This document shows, in pieces, positions 58,691 through 64,000 of a DNA stretch of 64,000 nt (within the stretch, counting starts at the first letter, position 1; every line of letters begins with the position of its first letter). The notes under the pieces were generated by a model. The model worked only from the letters and a program-made list of their open reading frames with translations. It did not search any database and was not told the DNA's origin. Source of the stretch: Haloferax marinisediminis (GTDB lineage: Archaea; Halobacteriota; Halobacteria; Halobacteriales; Haloferacaceae); the NCBI RefSeq assembly GCF_009674585.1, contig NZ_WKJP01000001.1:2232001-2296000 (forward strand). The letters are read 5' to 3'. Made by a program: the position numbers and the translations under genes.

Positions 58691-61144
58691 TTATTCTTCG
58701 ACGACGATGGTTCCGGTCATGCCTGCAGCCTCGTGAGGGATGCAGAAGTACGGGTGTTCGCCCGCCGTCTCGAACGTGTGGACGTAGGACTGACCGGACT
58801 GGACCGCGCCCTTCTGTTCGTCCCATCCTGCTTCGGCCGCATCCTGTGACTCGAATCCACCAGAGGCCCAGTACGCTGCACCTTCGGGTAGGTCGCTCCC
58901 GATAGCGGTCACCGTGTGTGCTTCGCCAGCGGCGTGTTCGAAGGCGACCGTGTCGCCGACGTTCACTGTCAGTTCGTCGGGGTCGAAGGAGACGGCGTTC
59001 ATCTTCACGACGTGGTCCACGTCTTCGGGGACACCCTCGACGACGTTCGGTCCGCCTGAGTACGAAGTTTCACTGCCTCCGTGGTCGTGGTCGTGCGACG
59101 AGTGGTCGATAGGTGCCTTGTCGGGGGAACCGACGACAGCGAACTGTGCGCGAAGCGTCGCGGCGGCGTACGCGTTGGCCGCCGTGTCGGTCTCGGCACC
59201 CTCTTCGAGCGCACCCACGTAGGTCGAAAGTGCCTTCTCGAAACCTTCGTAGGCATCGTGGTCGGCTTCTTCGAGCGTCTCGTGGACGCGGGCTCCTTCG
59301 AACGTTTCGTAGACACCGCTCATGCGCGCAGATGCAGCGGCCGCGAGGCCTGCGTCTGCGGCGGCGGTTGCCACCACAGCGTACATCGAGTCGATGGCCT
59401 TCTGGTTGTACGTCTTGGCCGGGCCGTAGGCGTCGCCGCCTTCTTCGGCCGCAGTTCCGACTCCTTCGAGTGCGCCTTCGAACGACTTGTACAGGTCGTG
59501 GTCGGCGTGTTCGAGCGCCTCGTGGTAGCCACCGGCCCCTTCCTCGAAGAAGCCGTACGCCGACTCCACAACAGCCGCGGCGCGGTCGGTCGACCCAAGC
59601 TGTGCGAGTCCGGCCGCGTCGAATCCTCGGGCACCGAAGAACGCTGCTTCGGCGGCCGACACTTCGGCGGTCGTTCCGACTGCAGTCTCGAACTCGAAGA
59701 GCGCGTCCATCGCACCCTCGGCGTGCGTCACTGCCGACTCGGTGTCGCCTGCCGTCGCGGCGTCGACGAGACCGGCGAGGTGTTCCTCTTCGAAGCGGTG
59801 ATAGAGGTCTTCAGACTCGTGTTCGATGGCTTCGTGGAGGTTGGCTTCGTTCTCCTCGAACCGTTCGAAGAGGTGCTCGGCGACGGAGGCGGCCCGGTCG
59901 GTCGCACCGAGAGAGACGAGTTCACGAGCATCGGCGAGTCGGGCACGGAAGAACGCCGCTTCGAGGATGGTCGCCGCGTCGCCACCGACGAGTGCTGAGA
60001 CACCGGCGAGCAGGTTCTCGTCGACAGTCACGAGTGCCTCTTCGGTCGCTTCGAGGTCACCAGACTGGGCTGCTTCCTTCAGCGATTCGAGGCCACCTTC
60101 GAAGCCTTCGTACGCGTCGTGGTCGGCGTGTTCGAGAGCCTCGTGTGCGCGTGCGCCTTCGAAGTGCGCGTAGATGTCACCGGCAATCGTCGCGGCGAAG
60201 TCGGTCTCACCCTGCGCGACGAGCCACGCGACGTCGGCAGCGCGGGCGCGGTAGAGGGTGAGTGCCGACGCGTGGGCGTACTCGTCACCGGGGCCGCCGA
60301 GGCCAGCGAGGACTTCGGCGTCGAAGCCAACTGCTTGCATGAGCGCGAGGTGTCCGGCACCGCTGACGGATTTTGGGGCGACTTCGTAACTGGCATCGAC
60401 CATCGCGGTGGCGGCACTGCGAGCGGATTGGCGAATCGCGCTCGCGTCGCTCGCGTCGGCCGCGCCTTCGATGCCCGCCTCGAACGTCTCGTAGAGTTCG
60501 TGCGATGCCTCCTCGATGACTTCGTGTGCGGGCGCGTCTTCGAACGCTTCGTAGATGCTGTGTGCGAGTTCCGCCGCGGCGTCTCCTTCACCGGCGGCCG
60601 CGAGCATCTCGACGTCGCGAGCGCGGGCAGCGAAGGAAAACAGTCCCAGTGCATCGACGATTGCGGGGTCGGTGCGTCCGCGCTGGGCAGCGAGAAGGTT
60701 GTCGGCCGCTTGCATGGCGAGGTCGGTCCCCTCGTCGGCGTGGCCTTCGGAGAAGGCAGTTGCCGCACCACCGAGGTGTCGTTCGAACGTCTCGTAGTTC
60801 TGCTCGTTCGTCGCTTCCAGCTGTTCGTGCGCACTCCACTCGCCAGATGCCTGTTCGAACCGGGCGAACACGTCTTCGGCCACACGACCGGCAGTACCGA
60901 GACGGCCGGCCGAGGCGAGTGCAACCGTATCGTACAGTCGCGCACGCATGGCGTTCCACTCGGCCGCGACGGCAACCGTCGCATCGACAGTCACTGACGA
61001 GCCGGCTTCGGTTCCCTCCGCAGTCTCCGTCGCTGCCGTCTCGGATTCCGTCGAATCGTTGTTTTGGCTGCTACAACCGGCGAGGCCGGCGGATGCGACC
61101 GCGAGCCCCGTCGTCTTCAACAGCGTCCGTCGGGAGTAGTTCAT
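58691..61144 (-). CDS. DUF5059-type lipoprotein: six HE-repeats plus C-terminal cupredoxin
   Basis: An 817-residue exported protein. The signal MNYSRRTLLKTTGLAVASAG leads to lipobox Cys 24 (LAGC). Residues ~90-640 hold six repeats of a helical unit with core FE...HE...(E/H)...H-x-x-Y-x-x-FE. The HE pairs are at 106, 207, 334, 437, 541 and 621, and the first FE at 96, 201, 328, 429, 533 and 615. A His-rich linker follows (HSSHDHDH, 681-688), then a cupredoxin domain (~705-817) with ligands His 743, Cys 801, His 804, Met 809. Two iron-type palindromes overlap its promoter, so it is probably derepressed in iron shortage. It resembles the DUF5059 plus halocyanin-like group. A role in metal capture or electron transfer outside the cell is likely. 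Confidence 0.85.
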   Translation of the reverse strand: MNYSRRTLLKTTGLAVASAGLAGCSSQNNDSTESETAATETAEGTEAGSSVTVDATVAVAAEWNAMRARLYDTVALASAGRLGTAGRVAEDVFARFEQASGEWSAHEQLEATNEQNYETFERHLGGAATAFSEGHADEGTDLAMQAADNLLAAQRGRTDPAIVDALGLFSFAARARDVEMLAAAGEGDAAAELAHSIYEAFEDAPAHEVIEEASHELYETFEAGIEGAADASDASAIRQSARSAATAMVDASYEVAPKSVSGAGHLALMQAVGFDAEVLAGLGGPGDEYAHASALTLYRARAADVAWLVAQGETDFAATIAGDIYAHFEGARAHEALEHADHDAYEGFEGGLESLKEAAQSGDLEATEEALVTVDENLLAGVSALVGGDAATILEAAFFRARLADARELVSLGATDRAASVAEHLFERFEENEANLHEAIEHESEDLYHRFEEEHLAGLVDAATAGDTESAVTHAEGAMDALFEFETAVGTTAEVSAAEAAFFGARGFDAAGLAQLGSTDRAAAVVESAYGFFEEGAGGYHEALEHADHDLYKSFEGALEGVGTAAEEGGDAYGPAKTYNQKAIDSMYAVVATAAADAGLAAAASARMSGVYETFEGARVHETLEEADHDAYEGFEKALSTYVGALEEGAETDTAANAYAAATLRAQFAVVGSPDKAPIDHSSHDHDHGGSETSYSGGPNVVEGVPEDVDHVVKMNAVSFDPDELTVNVGDTVAFEHAAGEAHTVTAIGSDLPEGAAYWASGGFESQDAAEAGWDEQKGAVQSGQSYVHTFETAGEHPYFCIPHEAAGMTGTIVVEE
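59225..60877 (-). repeat. Six-fold internal protein repeat region of the cupredoxin lipoprotein
   Basis: Six related units, each about 80-127 residues, in which FE-(3-8)-HE-x-(L/I)-E-x-x-x-(H/N/E)-x-x-Y-x-x-FE recurs: QLEATNEQNYETFE, EVIEEASHELYETFE, EALEHADHDAYEGFE (unit 3), EAIEHESEDLYHRFE, EALEHADHDLYKSFE, ETLEEADHDAYEGFE. Units 3, 5 and 6 are the most alike. Paired His/Glu on facing helices could bind iron in each unit. The nucleotide level is diverged, so this is an ancient protein repeat and not recent DNA duplication. Confidence 0.85.
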
Positions 61145-61148
61145 GATT

Positions 61149-61162
61149 TTAGGCTTGCCTAA
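61149..61162. promoter_or_regulatory. Iron-type operator, proximal copy
   Basis: TTAGGCTTGCCTAA, a perfect 6+6 palindrome. It lies 5-18 bases upstream of the ATG at 61144, between the TATA-like TTTTATTAG (minus strand, about 61166-61175) and the start codon, so it covers the expected transcription start. Same consensus as 1447-1460 and 61185-61198. Confidence 0.8.
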
Positions 61163-61184
61163 ACTAATAAAAGGACTTCGATTT

Positions 61185-61198
61185 TTAGGCCAGCCTAA
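61185..61198. promoter_or_regulatory. Iron-type operator, distal copy
   Basis: TTAGGCCAGCCTAA, identical to the palindrome at 1447-1460. It lies just upstream of the TATA-like box of the cupredoxin lipoprotein gene, so the promoter is bracketed by two operators whose starts are 36 bases apart. Two sites about three and a half helical turns apart could allow two regulator dimers to bind. Confidence 0.8.
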
Positions 61199-61239
61199 AA
61201 CTGTGCCGTGCGTTGAGACTCTCTCCTGTTACTGATTTT

Positions 61240-61253
61240 TTTGGTCTCCCTAA
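61240..61253. promoter_or_regulatory. Imperfect third iron-type site
   Basis: TTTGGTCTCCCTAA matches TTAGGN4CCTAA in nine of ten fixed positions (T for A at position 3). It lies 42 bases upstream of the distal operator. Its inner C/G pair is also lost. It may be a weak third site or chance. Confidence 0.35.
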
Positions 61254-61404
61254 ACGTTGATAAGGACGTCGATTGTTCGAGTGCCGGCAGCAGCACCGAC
61301 GGAAAAACGGAGATTGTCGATGAGTGACGACTGTCGGTCGAATCTGGCGCGAAGAGAAGGTAGTCGAAACCGAGGCAGTTGGGTTGAGACGAGGCCGTCG
61401 TCGA

Positions 61405-62997
61405 TTAGTCGGACCAGGACGTCTCGTTGCCGCGGATGCGGTCGAACGCAGACTCGAACTCGCCGTCTTCTTCGACGGTGTCTTCCCACTCTTCGAGGCC
61501 GCGTTCGACGCGAGTTCCCTGAATGGTGTTGTCGAAGAAGAACGCGAACAGGCCACCGACTGCCATGCCCGTCGAACCGATGACGAAGATGGTGTCGGCG
61601 ATGAGTTGCGTCCCGAGGATACCGCCAACGACTGCGACCTGACTCATCCCCTGCCGGAAGGCTTCAGCACTGCCGACGTTGCCCATGTACGCTGGGATTG
61701 CGAGTCCAGCGAACATGGCGACGCCGATGATGAAGATGTTGCGCGAGGAGTCGAGGTCGACGTACTTCAGGTTCGAGAGGCCGACAGCGACGATTTGGCC
61801 GAACATGGCGATGTACAGGCCACCGACGATGGGGCCGGGAATCGTCGCGATGAGTTGCCCGAAGTAGCCGACGAAGCCCATGACGAGCATCAGCGCAGCA
61901 CCGACCTGCACGACGTAGCGAGACGCGACGCCCGTGAGACCGATTGCACCGATGTTCTCGGAGTACGAGGTCGACCCACTGCCGCCCATCGTCGCGGAGA
62001 AGATGTTCATCAGGCCTTCCATGCCGATGCCGTGGTTGATGCGGCGCTTCGACGGTGCACCGACACCCGACAACCGGGCGACGGCGTGGTAGTCACCGAA
62101 GGACTCGACCATCGAGGCGGCGACGCCGGCGAGCATGCCGATGATGAACGAGGTGGTGAACTGCGGGATACCGAAGGCGACAGCACCCACGACGGGGAGC
62201 GCGACTTCCATCGTTCCAGCACCGCCTGCGAAGCCCCACTGGAAGGGGTAGATAGGCATGACTGCCGGTGCGGTGAGGACCGACTGGAAGTTGACGTACC
62301 CCGGTGCACCCGCGGCGATGACGCCCGTGACAGACAGAATCGCCGCCACGATGTAGGAGACGAGGACACCGAGGAGCACGGGGAAGAGTTTGAACGCCGA
62401 GTGAGTGGTGTCGAGGTACTGCGAGAAGAGGACGATGAGTGCCAGCGTCAAGCCGAGCAACCACCAGTTGTTGGTGGCCGACGTGACCTGTGGGACGCTG
62501 AACAGCGACAGACCGATGAGCGCGATGGTCGGCGCGATGACGACCGGCGAGATGAACTTCCGGAGGCGTCCGAGCAAGCCGAAGTAGCCGACGAGGACTT
62601 CGACGCCCGCCGCGACGATGATGGCGCCCTGAAGTTGGAGCAACGCACTCTGCCACGCGACTCCTGCTGGGTCGGTGGCTTTCACGACGCCGATGACGGC
62701 GATTGCCGGTGCGAGCATCGAGAACGGTGCCCCCTGCACGATTGGGTAGCGGTTCCCGAACGTCGTCTGCATCAACGTCGCGATGCCGGAGACGACGAAG
62801 AACGTCCCGACGAAGCGTGGGACGACGTCGCCGGGCATTCCGAGGACTCCAGCGAGAATGAGGGGAACAGCGATGTTTGCGCCCACCATCGTGAGATAGT
62901 GTTGGGCGCCGAGAAGGAGAGCGGTTGGGAGGGGTGGTTTGTCGTCGATACCGTACTGCACGAATGAAGAGGGTGATGAGTCGTCCGTCACGACCAT
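61405..62997 (-). CDS. NCS2 uracil/xanthine permease
   Basis: A 530-residue transporter with 14 TM helices in the NCS2 fold. Motifs: LGAQHYLTMVGANIAVPLILAG (helix 1), PVVIAPTIALIGLSLF, ESFGDYHAVARLSG (with Glu/Asp in the substrate site), GMEGLMNIFSATMGGSGSTSYSENIGAIGLTGVASR (NSG-like motif). It takes up xanthine, uric acid or uracil with protons or Na+. A TATA-like GGTATATATG lies in the divergent region upstream, about 55 bases before this ATG, so a short leader is expected. The acidic tail is at the C-terminus. Confidence 0.93.
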   Translation of the reverse strand: MVVTDDSSPSSFVQYGIDDKPPLPTALLLGAQHYLTMVGANIAVPLILAGVLGMPGDVVPRFVGTFFVVSGIATLMQTTFGNRYPIVQGAPFSMLAPAIAVIGVVKATDPAGVAWQSALLQLQGAIIVAAGVEVLVGYFGLLGRLRKFISPVVIAPTIALIGLSLFSVPQVTSATNNWWLLGLTLALIVLFSQYLDTTHSAFKLFPVLLGVLVSYIVAAILSVTGVIAAGAPGYVNFQSVLTAPAVMPIYPFQWGFAGGAGTMEVALPVVGAVAFGIPQFTTSFIIGMLAGVAASMVESFGDYHAVARLSGVGAPSKRRINHGIGMEGLMNIFSATMGGSGSTSYSENIGAIGLTGVASRYVVQVGAALMLVMGFVGYFGQLIATIPGPIVGGLYIAMFGQIVAVGLSNLKYVDLDSSRNIFIIGVAMFAGLAIPAYMGNVGSAEAFRQGMSQVAVVGGILGTQLIADTIFVIGSTGMAVGGLFAFFFDNTIQGTRVERGLEEWEDTVEEDGEFESAFDRIRGNETSWSD

Positions 62998-63123
62998 CCC
63001 CCCGTATGCGGCGGTTTTCTCCCGAGCATGGTTGTTCCAGCATTCCACTGGTGGTATATATGTCCTACTTTTTCGTGTGACCGGGGCACAACGACTATAT
63101 TTCACCGTTTTGACTGTTGGCCC

Positions 63124-64000
63124 ATGTTCGACCGACAGTCCTCTCAGAACTCGGCCCGCGACCGGTGGCTCATCGGGTGGGCACTCGGCTACGCCGCCGT
63201 CGGTGCATCGTCACTCGTCGTTCCACTCTACGCCATCGAGTTGGGTGCGAGCGCCCTCTTCGTCGGTCTCATCGCGGCCACCGCGGCGTTTGCCGGGGCA
63301 CCCGGTGCGATACTCTGGGGCCGACTCGCGACCCGAGCGAAACGCAGACGTCCGTTCGTTCTCGTCGCACTCATCTCGACGGCCGGCGTGCTCGGACTAC
63401 TCACCGCCGTCGACTCACCGACAGCAGTCCTCGCCGCAAATACGCTCCTGTGGTTCGTCGTCGCGGCCGCTGCGCCCGTGTTGAACCTCATCGTCGTCGA
63501 AGGCGTACCCTCGCATCGGTGGGACCAACGGTTCGGCGTTCTCAACCACTATCAGGGCTACGGCTGGTTGGGTGGCCTCGTCGTCGGCGCAGTCTGGTCG
63601 GCGCTCGCGCCACGACTGCTCGGCCTCGACGCACTCGCCGTCCAACGATGGTTCCTCCTGATTTCGGCAGTTGCCGCCGCGGTCGGAGCAGTCTTGGTTC
63701 GAGTGTGGTACCCCGAACACTCCACGGTGTCTGCCGAGAGATTCGCGCGTCTCTCAGCGGGAATCCGCCGACAAAGTGGCCTCATCGGGCGCTCGGTCAG
63801 GGCGGTTCCGTACGGTCCATCACGGATGTACTGGGCGCTGCACGGACTGGACCTCTCGGAACTACGGACTCGTGTGAACCCAACCTTGCTTCGGTACCTC
63901 GCGGCCGCGACGCTCTTTTTCGTCGGGTTCTCCGTCTTCTTCGGCCCACTCCCTGCGTATCTCATCGCTGCGGGTCGGTCGGCGGATGAAGTGTTCATCC
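63124..64000 (+). CDS. MFS transporter (partial, C-terminus outside window)
   Basis: The visible 292 residues cover about eight TM helices. They show MFS features: WLIGWALGYAAVGASSLVVPLYAIELGASALFVGLIAATAAFAGAPGAILWGRLATRAKRRRPFVLVAL (motif A-like GRLATRAKRRRP), with a large cytosolic loop around 190-250. The gene runs off the right edge. The TATA-like CTATATTTCA about 27 bases upstream supports the ATG 63124 and a leaderless transcript. It is divergent from the xanthine/uracil permease. Confidence 0.88.
   Translation, partial: MFDRQSSQNSARDRWLIGWALGYAAVGASSLVVPLYAIELGASALFVGLIAATAAFAGAPGAILWGRLATRAKRRRPFVLVALISTAGVLGLLTAVDSPTAVLAANTLLWFVVAAAAPVLNLIVVEGVPSHRWDQRFGVLNHYQGYGWLGGLVVGAVWSALAPRLLGLDALAVQRWFLLISAVAAAVGAVLVRVWYPEHSTVSAERFARLSAGIRRQSGLIGRSVRAVPYGPSRMYWALHGLDLSELRTRVNPTLLRYLAAATLFFVGFSVFFGPLPAYLIAAGRSADEVFI

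Noticed and set aside
59225-60877. Possible CRISPR or DNA tandem repeat
   Set aside because: The periodicity is at the protein level (about 80-127 residues) with diverged DNA, and it lies in one intact reading frame. No short direct repeat with unique spacers occurs in this or any other part of the window.
61324-62967. 547-residue open frame on the plus strand opposite the xanthine/uracil permease
   Set aside because: Highly charged and without motif, and it reads against a clear 14-TM permease.
1-64000. Insertion sequence, integrase, provirus or toxin-antitoxin island
   Set aside because: No transposase or integrase motif, no terminal inverted repeats flanking genes, and no att-like duplication of the tRNA-Trp 3' end were seen within the window.

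Overview
The window is chromosomal DNA from a halophilic archaeon, most likely Haloferax or a close relative. The evidence is GC-rich, strongly acidic proteins; many Tat signals of the RRxFL/RRxxL type followed by lipobox cysteines; TATA-like boxes about 27-32 bases upstream of start codons with little or no leader; an intron-containing tRNA-Trp of the haloarchaeal kind; and several haloarchaea-only families (HalOD1, HalX, bacterio-opsin-activator-type HTH, a DUF5059/cupredoxin fusion). The dihydrofolate reductase closely resembles what I recall of H. volcanii HdrA. I see no insertion sequence, integrase, CRISPR array or rRNA. The content reads as core chromosome with islands of poorly described genes.

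Layout. 1-1.5 kb: a GMC oxidoreductase (cut by the window edge) and its Tat-exported partner subunit behind an iron-regulator-type palindrome. 1.5-6.2 kb: single housekeeping genes (FAH hydrolase, UPF0173 hydrolase, OsmC, HAD phosphatase) mixed with small proteins. 6.2-10 kb: GTP cyclohydrolase III, a dehydrogenase, a PTPS-family enzyme with Glu in place of the usual Cys, and a glycosyltransferase in one tight operon, convergent with hdrA. 10-13.5 kb: two small regulators and a Tat-exported protein with the hallmarks of a Cys-Gln thioester domain. 13.5-19.5 kb: tRNA-Trp with intron, zinc-ribbon and membrane proteins, YjbQ, guaB, a TrmB regulator and a HalX response regulator. 19.6-22.7 kb: a 46-aa membrane peptide gene converging on a CHAT (caspase-like) protease gene, followed by a gene of unknown fold. 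22.8-28.7 kb: UspA, a class I aminotransferase coupled to an Lrp regulator, a PH-domain pair, a lone E2 catalytic domain, and NhaC.

28.9-36.5 kb is one overlapping six-gene operon: two BatA/VWA membrane proteins, a membrane-anchored coiled coil, a membrane protein, a MoxR ATPase and a DUF58 protein. 36.5-41.9 kb holds transporters, a tandem pair of SnoaL-like proteins, a redoxin, an RNA-binding protein and a NUDIX hydrolase. 41.9-47.6 kb is a run of exported redox and metal proteins: 2Fe-2S ferredoxin, DsbA-like lipoprotein, TlpA-like lipoprotein, CcdA, a DyP-peroxidase-like lipoprotein, Sco, and a lipoprotein with two P19/Tp34-like metal-binding halves. 47.6-58.6 kb: MFS, aldo-keto reductase, bactofilin-like membrane protein, acyl-CoA synthetase, a creatininase/ArfB-type enzyme overlapping an FeS-type photolyase, cold-shock protein, AhpD-like protein, MscS channel.

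58.7-61.2 kb encodes an 817-residue exported lipoprotein with six repeats carrying HE...H motifs and a C-terminal cupredoxin domain, behind two perfect iron-type palindromes and one imperfect one. The window closes with a xanthine/uracil permease divergent from an MFS transporter cut by the edge.

The best candidates for undescribed biology are the iron-box-controlled repeat/cupredoxin protein, the exported redox/metal cluster at 42-47.6 kb, the peptide-CHAT locus at 19.7-22.7 kb and the thioester-domain protein at 11.5 kb. Function statements come from motif reading and recalled family knowledge; no database search was run.
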